A stretch of 64,000 nt of DNA from Phlegmacium glaucopus (Eukaryota > Basidiomycota > Agaricomycetes > Agaricales > Cortinariaceae), in NCBI GenBank assembly GCA_015039465.1, contig MU130378.1, positions 1,120,570-1,184,569 on the forward strand, read 5' to 3'. The notes under the pieces were generated by a model. The model was not told where the DNA came from and did no database searches. It worked only from the letters and a program-made list of their open reading frames with translations. Both the position numbers and the translations under genes were made by a program. Shown here piece after piece: positions 15,058 to 26,100 of the stretch. Each line of letters starts with the position of its first letter. Position 1 is the stretch's first letter.

Positions 15058-17077
15058 ATGCCCACCTCGCTGTGCATAGAGCCTCCCGCTCAGATACAAC
15101 AAATAGCTCTGGCTCTTGGCTCGGACAGTTCAGATTCAGACTATCCCCCAAAGCCTTGCAGGAATATGAAAAAACTTTCTCTTTCGCTTCCTTCAGCACA
15201 GTCTTCTGTTACTTCTTTCTTAGATCCCCCCGCTGCCGACCCAGTAGTCGACCCTTCTCTTCAACTTAGACCACCCTTGCCAGTCATCAATTCCTTTCTC
15301 CTGCGGAAAGATGAAGACAGTGGTTCCCCTTCTGTACCATACATCGATGGTCCCGTGCAAATCATCCCAGGCATATGGATAGGGTCCGAGGACAATGCTC
15401 TTGATTGGAAAGGTCTCGTAGAACGAGGCATTAGATCTATCCTCAACGTCGCAAAGGAGGTCAACTCTCCTCTCGATTCATCTTTCTCCACTCGGGCTCT
15501 CAAGCCTGCCATCTCATCTCCCAATCTTCGTAACCGTAGGCAATCAGATCCTACTTATCATCCTCCCCATTTCCCAACTGGCAGACCAGCCATGTACTAT
15601 CTTAAATTACAGTGGTCTCATGGCCAGCAAAACCTTGTCAACGACGGTTTCCAAGCTGGAATGGCCTTCGCAGATGCAGCCTTAAAACGGGGAGAGGGCT
15701 GCCTTATTCAGTACGTTCTTCCCTTATGTCCTCAATTTCAATATCATCCATCTCATCCAATAATCACCACAGTTGCCAATGTGGCATCTCGCGATCTGCT
15801 ACCATGGTCATAGCCATCGTTATGCGCGCTGCCGCCGAGCATGCTGCATGGGTACCTCCGGAGGTCTGGGCACTGAAAGGCATGCAAGGAGCATATGCAT
15901 TTGTAAAAGAAAAAAGTCCTTGTGTAGGACCTAACATGTCGTATGTTATCCGTCGCATCCTTTGCCCCATCTTCAATTCATGCGTGGCAATAGTCTTATC
16001 TATCAACTGATGGAATATGAGAAAAAGCTCAAGGGTGTCAGCGGTTACCTTGACGACTCTGACGGCTCTTCTGGCACTGACGAAGAGGAGGAATGGGGTC
16101 GCCAGCGTAAATTGTTGGACGAAACCTCCAATGATGACCTTGACCAGCGAGAGAGCAATCTTGTTATGCAAGAGGCCCGTGCACTGGACAAGGCCATGGA
16201 GGATCGCATTGTCGCTCGCAAATCTTCTGCATCATCTATGAGTTCGACGGGCTCTGGCATTGGCATGGGCGCTGCCTGGCGAAGTCGATACGCCCCTCGC
16301 AAACGTACAGAATCCATAGCCAGTAACAGAACAACGAGTGGAAGCTTCCTGAGTGAACACCTCGTTGAAGAAGATGAGGAACAAGAGTTACTCGGTGTTG
16401 GTGGGGATTTTGACCATGATGTCCGTCTTAAGCAAGTAGACGAATCTTCTATTACAACTTCCCCAGATGAAGGGGAAAGTACATCCCAAACCGCGTCTAT
16501 TCCTACCAGCCTTCTCACAACCCATCCTCCGGATTGGAAGGCTTCTTTCACCCCACCCATGACAGCAATGCGTTCTACCTTTCAACTACCCACTCGTCCC
16601 CCGCTAAGACAGAAGAAGCGACCCCTGAGCCTCAATATCCTCCCGCCTGTCCCATCTTCCCCAATTGCGCTCATCACCGAAGAGCCTGTGACAGCGCGTC
16701 CGGCACAGGTGACAATACTGCCTGCACGTCAGCGAGCCGAATCCCGCCGTCTTGCACCCCCTCCGCTTCACCTCCGTAACAGTGTATTGCGAAGAGCGTC
16801 AATGGGTGTTGAGGACTCGACTTCTGCAGCTTCAACACCGTCACAAACATTGTTCGTTTTTCCCCCTTCACCGAATTTGATGACACGGACACCTTCTACT
16901 ATGACATTGACGTCGAACTTCCCTGGAGCGGTGCCGTTTCCTAGCATGTCTACTCCTCGTGTCTCTACCTTCCAATCCAAAGGCAGGACACGATCTTTCA
17001 TCGGCTTGGGCGCACCTCCTACACCAACGGTTGCCTTCTCAAAGGTTGATGCACGTGGATACGTTGGCCTCGGATAG
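15058..17077 (+). CDS. Dual-specificity phosphatase, Msg5/Pmp1-like
   Basis: Likely a MAP-kinase phosphatase. Three exons join by introns at about 15711-15771 and 15942-15993. The catalytic signature HCQCGISRS is created exactly across the first junction (CA|T). The N-terminal part shows the family pattern around VQIIPGIWIGSEDNALDW and GIRSILNVAKE, the substrate-side strand YYLKLQWSH and, after the active site, the helix ALKGMQGAYAFVKEKSP and LIYQLMEYEKKL. About 340 residues follow that are acidic and then Ser/Pro-rich, looking disordered and rich in possible phosphosites; they are probably regulatory. I chose ATG 15058; 14920, 15004 and 15040 are in frame upstream, and 14920 would overlap the CBR1 start on the other strand. 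Confidence 0.8.
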
Positions 17078-17490
17078 ATCCATGAGTATATGTTTTTTTA
17101 GGACATCTACCCATTCATATCATTGCTTCACTTTCCTTTAAGCCTTAACAGTTATATTGACCTCAGGTTATGGCCTCTATGCTGGACTTATATTATGTTT
17201 ATCACATGATCCATGTCGTATTTTTCTTCGGACTGCAATTGCTGTTTTGCATTAGCTTGTACCCTTTAGGTAGGATCTTCACAACATCCTTCTTTTCATT
17301 GTCAACCCGCTCTTCCCTCCCAATACCTTCGTCTTTCTGCCCTGAACCCCTCTTTTTATTTCTTGTGTTCATACAATTGTACAGCAACAACCTTAAAAGC
17401 TTAAAATTTGACTCATTCACCCAGTCGAACTCTCTTCTCGAACAATGTGGCTGCTCATATATACAAAAGGGTATCAATGCAGATTGATCT
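17078..17490. other. Intergenic space between converging genes
   Basis: The 413 bp between the phosphatase and TVP23 are pyrimidine-rich on the + strand, with several TTTT/CTTT runs consistent with 3' untranslated regions. I see no gene or clear repeat. Confidence 0.5.
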
Positions 17491-18763
17491 TTAACCAAAT
17501 ACTCTTCCTACACCCTTCTTCACAGCGCCTGTAAGGATCTGTCCACCGATGCCTCCTAGACCTAAGCCCCAGCTGCCCCCTACCACGCCGTTTGCCCACT
17601 TTTGTTTCGCATCTCTGTCACTGCACGAGTATGTATATTAGTGAAGGTAAAATTAAAGGATCATTCACGTTGATCTTACGCGTAAGTGAAACCAATGACA
17701 TTTGTCACGTTGAACACCAAGGCAAGAACGACAATGGGAATGAAGCTGGAAAGGTTGGTCAGTAACTTGTTGAGCGACGGAAGTTGATTGAACATACGCA
17801 AAACCAAGTTTCAAGAGCGATACAACCAAAAGTGCAGCCCATAGAAGAGGAAACACGTAGAGCGCAATCTGGAGTAAGAAGCTAAATCAATGATGAGACT
17901 ATCGAATGACAACGGTCATACCCAGAACATTCTAGAAGAGAGGCATTCGTCATGACAAGCGAAAGGGGAGCGTTAAAAAACATACTTTGAATCCACAGGG
18001 TTTGCTGGCCTGGAAGGCTGATAATAATGAAAAAAAGTAAGCAGCGCGACATTAACATCAACGGGTGTTCATACATCACGACTTTCAAACACCCAATAAC
18101 TCTCACCATCCTCGTCAACCTGAAGCAAAGTTTGAACAAAAACATGGTAGAGATGAAAATGAAGTGGACGAGCCTGGTTCCAAAACCGTAGTCCGACAAG
18201 TGTTCTTCCCGACACATTCTGCAATTCGGTGATAAGCATCAAAAAAGACGTGGATGCAAGACTTATTATTACTCGGCAATTCCAGAAATCCATGGCCAGA
18301 AGAGCTACGACGAGAACCGTCTACTGAACGTATCAACAGTGTTGTGGAAAAAGTATGTTTAAATAGCAGCCTACCGAAAGAACATAGTTGCTCGTAAACC
18401 ACCCGCATAGAATATAAACAGCGATGGCCGCTATGCGGAAAAAATATAGGAAGAAGAGAGCGAGGGGATGAGCGGACTGTGTCAAGATGTTTAATGCTTT
18501 TCATAAGTTTTGATAGCCCAAGCGTACTTGACGAAAAATGCCCGATATTCCTGTAAACAAAATTCCGTTAGTGGACTATGTAAACTTTTGCAATTATAAC
18601 GCGGACCTGATTCGGCATCAGATTCTGTCGTGGCCATTTGTCCTGAGCTGCGAGTTGTCTGCGCCGCCGCTGGCGGTCTTGCTGACCTTGGCGCAGAATT
18701 TATGTTTTCGGTTGAAGGTTCATCAGCTTCAATGGTAGCGAGAAGCGGTTGTGCGACGCTCAT
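17491..18763 (-). CDS. TVP23: Golgi membrane protein Tvp23
   Basis: A conserved four-helix membrane protein of late Golgi vesicles. The exon chain begins 18763-18607, 18550-18528, 18476-18375, 18320-18273, 18218-18174, 18119-18075, 18017-17986, 17931-17922 and continues to the stop at 17491. Visible landmarks are [95 protein letters not shown], the helix after [16 protein letters not shown] and the glycine-rich end. Two oddities: a 10-nt exon (17922-17931) supplies KMFW, and the intron after RFWNQ must start with GC at 18173. Both are forced by strong family conservation on each side. Confidence 0.92.
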
Positions 18764-18813
18764 TGTAGTTAATACCGACTACAATGTGTCATCCCAGCAA
18801 TGCGATCCGAGGT

Positions 18814-18834
18814 CACGTGGTAGTAGTTACGTAA
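18814..18834. promoter_or_regulatory. E-box plus TTACGTAA site upstream of TVP23
   Basis: CACGTG at 18814-18819 and TTACGTAA at 18827-18834 sit about 50-70 bp upstream of the TVP23 start codon. TTACGTAA is the classic Yap/AP-1-like bZIP sequence in fungi. Binding is inferred from sequence only. Confidence 0.4.
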
Positions 18835-19267
18835 GTCGGTCGATATCACTATCTAATTCCTATTTAGGCCACCAGTAGTTGGAATATTATATACACATCC
18901 TCAAGGAACTATCTTACAGCTTACAATATACGAACGTCGAAAGGTATCCAACTGATTGGAAGTAGTGACAGAGAAGATATCATGCGCAGTTCATGTTCGC
19001 AGGGGCTAAGTATATCACATGTGTATGTGTATGCGCACGCGGTCAGACTGTGATCAGCGTTTGAAGAGGTTATTACTTTCCAGGTGTACCCGTCTGATTT
19101 CACTCGATAGTGATTTCCTCCTAGTATCCTCAAATTTCATCAGTCGATAGAAGATTTGAGTATACACCAATATTTTATTTGTCTGCAGAACGAGTTGGGG
19201 TAAAGAAAATTCTTGGCCGTTCGGAGTTGATTAAAGAAAGCTTGGTTCAGCTAAATGCAAAACCCTA

Positions 19268-19671
19268 GGTGCATTCTCAGAATCCACTTTGTGCGCCTGT
19301 GTTTGTATAAACAACCCTCTTTTGGCTGAACGCGCCGTTCTTCGATCACAAGTGGTGTGTGAACAACAACCGGCTCCACACGCAAGCAAGCGCACTAGAA
19401 CTCTATCCCTCACAGGGACATCCTCAAAACAAGTCGCTTTTGCGCTTCGGGAATGTAGTGGTAGGTCATGGTGGTTACAAGTCTGAAGGCAACTCGATGG
19501 CACTAACGACTACAACCTTCGGACCCTCCATTACAGTGGGGCCGTTGCTCCAGCTGCTCCACATGGAATACCGAAAAAGGACATTGGCGGGAGATAACAA
19601 CCTCGGGCTTGCACCAAATGCAGCTGTTTGTACAAACACAAGCGCATGTGGTGGAATCTGAGATATTCCTG
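19268..19671. repeat. Diverged inverted repeat, possible MITE relic
   Basis: An arm at about 19268-19313 matches the reverse complement of about 19625-19671 at roughly three quarters of positions. The best-preserved part is GTGTTTGTA(T/C)AAACA. In the right arm this is a perfect palindrome, TGTTTGTACAAACA (19625-19638). The roughly 310-bp interior carries no open frame. A non-autonomous DNA element worn by mutation is the simplest reading. Confidence 0.5.
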
Positions 19672-19898
19672 AAATCATTGTTCCTGGACGTTGATTCGGG
19701 AATATTTTGAGGAGGATTACCAACTCCTATAAATCCCTGCGCGTTTTGTTCAACAAAGTTTCCCTCAACACATAGATTCGATGAAGTCACCGCTTGTTTA
19801 CATCTGTTTATGTGGTATAGGTGCAATAGCCCCGGATTTGTGGGGCAAGGATGATATGTATCAGCAATCTCGAGGCTATGCAATAACGCCTCCTGTCG

Positions 19899-19932
19899 GT
19901 CGCTCTGAAACCTTGTAATGTTTCAGAGCGAC
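19899..19932. repeat. Perfect 13-bp hairpin
   Basis: GTCGCTCTGAAAC (19899-19911) pairs perfectly with GTTTCAGAGCGAC (19920-19932) across an 8-base loop. A second register extends pairing outward (CCTGTCG at 19892 with CGACAGG at 19930). Function unknown. Confidence 0.6.
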
Positions 19933-20266
19933 AGGGTCAAAAGGGCATCAAGTGATACCACGGTGTTGATAGGCGTGACGCGGTCGTGTGCCACCTCTAC
20001 CTAGCTCTATCTACACCCATACAGTTTAGAAATCAAGAAAATTTCCATCTACATCAAAGGTACACAAAAGACCCCAAGTGTAGCATCAATCTTACCACAT
20101 GTTCCACCAGGTTCCAGCATCATCAACTTCTACACCACTTGTTCGGATCAAATCGCCCCTTTACAGCCCCACTGGCACCACTGTGTAATGGATTATATAT
20201 CTTGGAATGTTCATCATATCTACCATAAGTCCCTCCCTTGCGTCTATCTTCTAATTTCTCCCACAT

Positions 20267-22740
20267 ATGGCAAGCGAAAAAGAGAAAAACCTTGACGGCG
20301 CTGTCGTCGACACAGAATCCTTGCGAGGAAGCGATCGACTCGCTGGCGAGAATAAGCTTGTTCGCCAGCTGAAAAATCGCCATGTTGCGATGATCAGGTA
20401 TGACGACCTTTCCTGCAACTGCAACACCCGTAAATTGCTGACGCTATCATTTGTTCAGTATTGGAGGTGTCATCGGCACAGGTGAGTCCAAGTCCTAGGT
20501 CACATATTCCATTCCTTATTCTTCATTTAAGGATTATTTTTGGGGACTGCAAATGCCCTAAGACACGGTGGACCCATTGGTACTATCCAAGTCCTTCTCA
20601 ATTCCAATATCAAGTTAATTTAGTCGATTAGGTCTCCTGCTGGGATACATGACTATGGGCACAATTTGTTTTAGCGTCATGGTCCGACTACATGTCTGAA
20701 TATCTGTCTGCTTTTTGACCAACACCACCCTTCTTAGGTATCGTTGGGAGAGATGATCGCGTTTTTACCTATACCTGGAGGCCATATCACACTGGCTGAA
20801 CGTTTCGTCGACCCTGCCTTTTCATTTGCCATGGGCTGGAATTACTGGTACGATGTCTGTGTATTTGGGCTCTGCTGAAAGCTGACATTGGACTTTCCTG
20901 TTAGGTATAATTGGGCTATCGTATTGCCTGCGGAACTTAGTGCCGCATCAGTTCTGATAGGCTTTTGGAACAAGGAAATCAACCCCGCCGTCTGGATAGT
21001 AATTTGTATGGTTGTGGTCATTGCAATCAATCTGTGTGGAGCTGGTGAGCGATCACATCTTATATAAAATTACATTCCGGCTGATTATTGCGTCCACACA
21101 GGGGTTTATGGAGAGGCAGAATTCATTTTTGCGTAAGTATTGATGGCTCGTTAGACCTGACCCATGTTTAACCGTTTACGCTCAATGCGCACAGTTCCAT
21201 CAAGGTCCTCACCATCACTGGTCTCATAATTTTAGGAATTGTAATTGACCTTGGCGGTAAGTTATAGCAATTACGTTCCTATCCGCCTCGTTCTTACTCT
21301 GGTCTATTTTTCAGGTGGACCAAATCATGATCGACTTGGATTCCGTTATTGGAAAAATCCCGGACCATTTGTTAACTTCAACGGCATCACAGGGGCAAAA
21401 GGCCATTTTTTGGGTTGGTGGGCTGTCTTGACCCAGGCCGCCTTCTCATTCATTGGGACTGAAATTGTTGCCGTAAGTATATTCTAGATTCTCTTTAGTC
21501 AAGCTCGGTTCTATTGTATCGATTCCAGATCGCTGCCGGCGAAGCTAAAAATCCTAGACGCAACCTTCCAAAGGCAATCAAACGAGTCTACATTCGTGAG
21601 TCTAGCGGTCATGTTGCAATTTTTTTTTCTTTTTTTTTTAACTCGAGTGCTTCCTTGACTCAAGGTATTCTTCTCTTCTACATCGGTGGTACCCTTGTCA
21701 TCGGTCTTTTGGTTCCGTCCAATGATCCGGGACTTAATTTGGGCTCGGGCACTGCAGCATCATCTCCTTTCGTCATTGCCATTGAACGAGCTGGAATCAA
21801 GGCGTTGCCATCGGTATGTAGTTGAACCCCCACCAAGAAAAGCGAGAGAATTAACTCACTTTCTTGATTCAAGATTATTAACGCGTGTCTTCTAACATCC
21901 GCCTGGTCGGCTGCTTCGAGTGACTTGTTTTCCAGTTCGCGAGCACTTTGTAAGTAATTTTCTTTTTATGCAGTTCAAAGATATTGATTTTTTCGGGTAA
22001 GATGGTCTGGCGGCGTCCGGCAATGCACCCAAAATATTCCTGAAGGCTTTGCCCAACGGATTGCCCATTGTTTCTGTTGTATTCAACTCATTCTTTGCGC
22101 TCCTTAGCTTCATGGGTATCAAGAAAGGTTCTGGTTTAGTTTTCACCTGGTTCTCCAACATGACAGCTATTGCGGGCCTCTTGACTTGGTTCGGGATCTG
22201 TGTCACCTACCTTCGCTTCTACAAAGGCATGAAAATACAAGGGATGGATAGAAACAAACTCCCCTATTTTTCTAGATTGCAACCTTACGCCGCCTGGTAT
22301 GCATTGATTTCTATCTCCGTCATCTGCTTGGTAAGTCGCTTTTACAACTTTAGCACGAGTTGGACTGAATTGCGGATTTGTTTATAGCTGAATGGGTGGG
22401 CAGTCTTCCTCAAGGGAAATTGGGCCGTCGATACCTTTGTCACCACCTACATCACGCTGGTTCTGTTCCCTGTCCTGTACTTCGGTGCCAAATTCTATTA
22501 CAAACAGCCCGCAAAGAAAGCTGAAGACATGGACTTTGTCACGAACATCGAAGAGATTGAAGCCGAAACGTATGTTGTACGCATACCAATACACTTGAAT
22601 CTAACTCAGATGCTTCATTCCTTTAGTTATGATGAACCTCCTCCCAGAAACAAAGCCGAGGCTTTCTGGCAATGGCTGGTAAGCAGAACTAGTTCTTTCT
22701 TCTTGAACGCTTTTCTCACTGCGCTTCCATCCAGATGTAA
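20267..22740 (+). CDS. Amino-acid permease, YAT/AAT family
   Basis: A plasma-membrane amino-acid/proton symporter of about 560 residues with roughly 12 hydrophobic helices. The family signature follows a charged N-terminus: NKLVRQLKNRHVAMIS, IGGVIGTGLFLGTANALRHGG, then VSLGEMIAFLPIPGG, LPAELSAASVLIGFW, FIGTEIVAIAAGEAKNPRRN and FTWFSNMTAIAGLLTWFGIC. More than ten introns interrupt it. The intron ending at 20531 has an AAG acceptor. The C-terminus is NKAEAFWQWLM, made by splicing into a final exon of only six bases (ATG TAA, 22735-22740); reading straight through instead adds about 24 residues. Substrate cannot be told from sequence. Confidence 0.92.
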
Positions 22741-23171
22741 TTTATGTTAAAATCGATCTGTTGACCATGCTTGGGGTGTAACATTTCCCTAGTTGTCAGA
22801 TCTTATTTATGCAACTTTCTTATACCACCTGCTTACGTACACGTACTATTACCACTCATTTTGACAAATGAAAGGGGCATCCAATGAAATTATTTAACGA
22901 TAGGCAATGCAAAGCGCTGCAGTGAAGGCTTCTTCAATGTGTAAGACATGTCATTAGTGAAAATATTGCAGTTCGAAAACTGAAATCTATTGATTGACAT
23001 TATGTTTGTTTTGATATTGACTTTACAATGATAACAGACAAAGAATTTGATAAAGTGCAGGGAGGGCTGCACCTGTGAGGAACTTTTGACAGATGATAAT
23101 TAAATGATAAACTCTATGAAAGTGACCGAGAAGCGCATAGAAAGATAATTCACAGGATGCATTTTCGCATG
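22741..23171. other. Intergenic space between converging genes
   Basis: The 431 bp between the permease and the RhoGEF gene are A/T-rich and hold no supported gene, structured RNA or repeat. Confidence 0.5.
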
Positions 23172-26100
23172 TTAGGCTTTTGAGGCGGGTATATGCAGGT
23201 TAATTGCTGAAGGTCAGGTGCATTATTAGCCAAACCAGTACAAATGAAGGAAGATCAACGAACCTCGATACCAGTTCAATGCGTCAGACGACGATGGGGC
23301 ATCGAAATATAGGATAGCTTTGTTATCAACTAACCTTAGCGCTATAATCATTATTGTCAGCGAAATGCAGTTGCAAGAATATTCAGTTTACCGTTTCCGT
23401 GAACTATGCTGGCTGGTTGAGGTAAAGTTTGCATTCGCAGTACTGCCCAAAGATCTACGTGGGAAGCCGGATCCTGACCTTCGGATGGATCCCGACATAG
23501 CACCAATAGATCGTTGCACAATATGCCGATTAGAGGTCGGGGCGTTAGTTCGGGAGCAAGGCAATCAACTTGTACCGTAGATGCGTCACCCTGAGCATTA
23601 ATTGCCTCAAACGAGACAACTGCTTTGCGGACGACTCGTGTTAACAGGAGGGGGCCGTCCATGATCAAGCGCCTATAATCTCGTCAACATACTTGTTTAT
23701 GAAAAGAGATGAACGCTTACCGATGGGGTTGTACAAGAGGGCTGGGGAATTTCCCTCGTATCCTCGACTGCCATTGGACAAGCTTACGACGGGATTCGGA
23801 TTCCCGTTTCCCCTCGTTCATGTTATTGGCAAGAAGGGCTATTTCCGCCAGGGCGCGATCTAGAGGATCATCCATATACTCGTAGGTGGGAGGTGTGCTG
23901 CGTAGAAGCTCTTCGAGCTGTGATGGGCATGAATGCGTCAGCATCAACACGAGATGCAAAGAAAGAGAGGTTACAGACCATCAACTTGTATCGGGGTATG
24001 CGCTGGACAGGAAGTAATAGATATCCCTCTAAGTTCAGTTGTGTGTGTCGAGGGTTCAAGCGACAGCGTTTGAGATATGCTTTGATCCGTTTGCGTTGAC
24101 CTGTCGAGAGATTGGGAACTCCTGTGGCTATTGCATTTTCTGTAATGGCATTAGGGTTGGTAATTGCCATTGTGATGCCCAAGCCGACGAGCTGTGCAGT
24201 GCTTGAAGAGGGTGGTATGGACGGGCTCGAGCCAGGCATGCTTCTATCCGAGCTCCAATACGAAATGCGATGCATCGAGTTATCAAAATTACTGATTGCT
24301 GAATTAGCACAAGTCATGCTATCATAACAGAAAGCAATCTTACTTAATATAACTCGAATACATCTTCATAAATGCAGCATGCTTCACGAACATATTACCC
24401 ACGGCTTTAGCGACGTCAATCGACAATTGTCCGTCAAGATCGGCCTCTGGGCCCATAGATGAATTCATGAGAGGGGCGGCGGCACCCTCTAGAGCAGGAA
24501 GAAAGCTATCTTTATGGAAGGAGAACAGTGCATCAACCCCGCCAAACACAATTTTCCGCTCAGAGGAGGGAACGATTGTATCCTTACTTGACCCAACGCC
24601 GCTCAGAAGGTTGACTGGTACGGCACTGGGCTTGATGTAGATATCAACAAGCTCTTGTAGTCCAGCAACATACGTGCGCTCGGTTCTAAATAAATTGCCC
24701 GTAATAAGTCGTAATGCCTCGGGAAGGAAAGGAATGCTGACGCCTACTTAAGGATCTCCTGGATAACCTTTACCCGTTTCCCTTTGTCGTCCTTAAATTT
24801 GCGCTCGTCCGAAGAGCCATTGCTGTCGGTAGTTGCCACGCTTAGTGTTTGGCTTGAAGCCCCGCTGCGTAGACCGGTGATCGAGTCAGAAGACCGCAAT
24901 TGTGCAGACATCTCTGACAAGGACACCACCGTCGATGCACTGGAAGTCATTGATACTTCGCGTGAGGCCTCTACAACGGTGGGTCGTCGAGATCGTAATG
25001 TCAGGTGGTCGTCGGGTGTAGTTGAAGATCCATATACACTCAATGGATTGCCTTGCTGAACCGTCCCAAGGTCGTTCATGTCCTTTAAATAGGCCATTAC
25101 AGATCGCAAGGCCCTCGTGTATGCATCACGTGCCCGATCCTCTTGCCGTCGAATATACTGTTCATGGTCCGGTACTGGATTTGGAGTGACAAGTTGGCTC
25201 TCTGGATTTTCCCCTTCCTGTGATAACATGACGCCTGTAACAAAAGCCGAATTTTCTGGGATACTGAGGGACATAACGCCAGGCGCTTCTACTGGCAGAA
25301 AACTCCGCCTTTTCGATCGTGTGTGAAGTAAAGGAGGGATGACCAGACTGGACGACGGAGATGCGACTACCGGTGATGCCTGCAAGGGTTCCTTCAAAAC
25401 CGGTTCCAGAGAAGGTGAGGACAAAATAGGATGCGCATCCAGTTTGCCAGTCGTCGAGAGACGGACATCTATTTGAGGGGATTTGCTCGTCCGATCAAAT
25501 GTTCTTCTGGAGATAGAACCGGAAAGATCCCCAGATTTATGAGATCTACTGACTGTGCCTGTGCGGTTGGAGGAGGGGGAGCCTGTGGGCGAAGGTAAAG
25601 GTGCATCGGGTTTTATTCTGCCCATGGACATCTTTTTTAAGAACCCCCAACGACTACTCTTCTCTCGAGTGGGCCGCTGTCGACTATCGCTTGAATCAGA
25701 CTTAGTCGATTTCTGGGATGATACGTGTGTAGAGGGAGAGAAGGAAGTTCGATTTACAGCGTTGTTGGAAGCATCTCCAGTGCTATCCCACATAGACTGA
25801 CTGAGTTGCGGCCTCGCAGCATTAACTGAGGGACGGGATGGGGGGATCAGTTGGGAGTTAGGTCCTAGACTTGCGAATCGTTTATTGTAAGTCTGGTCTG
25901 GGATGACTTCACCACCACCCATATTCAATAAGTTGGAACTCGAAATAGAAGTGGGATAATGAGAGAGCGCAGGACTTGGCATTTCGTCACTTGCATAGAC
26001 CGCATTAGCAGATCTACCCCGGCGCAGATCCCCCGCGCTCTTCATCTTGCGGATTTCACGCTCGCCGCTACTCTCCGGGCCCTCCGCTCTGTTTTCAATA

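Larger units (their letters stand above)
18764..20266. other. 1.5-kb gene-free region with inverted repeat and hairpin
   Basis: This gap separates the divergent TVP23 and permease genes. Its open frames are short, overlapping on both strands and not protein-like. Near the TVP23 end are CACGTG (18814-18819) and the palindrome TTACGTAA (18827-18834), a bZIP/Yap-type site. Further on lie a diverged inverted repeat (19268-19671) and a 13-bp hairpin (19899-19932). Confidence 0.55.

Noticed and set aside
18921..19883. Several 60-126-residue open frames in the gene-free region
   Set aside because: They overlap on both strands, lack conserved motifs, compositional bias of coding DNA, or plausible introns; the inverted repeat explains part of the pattern.
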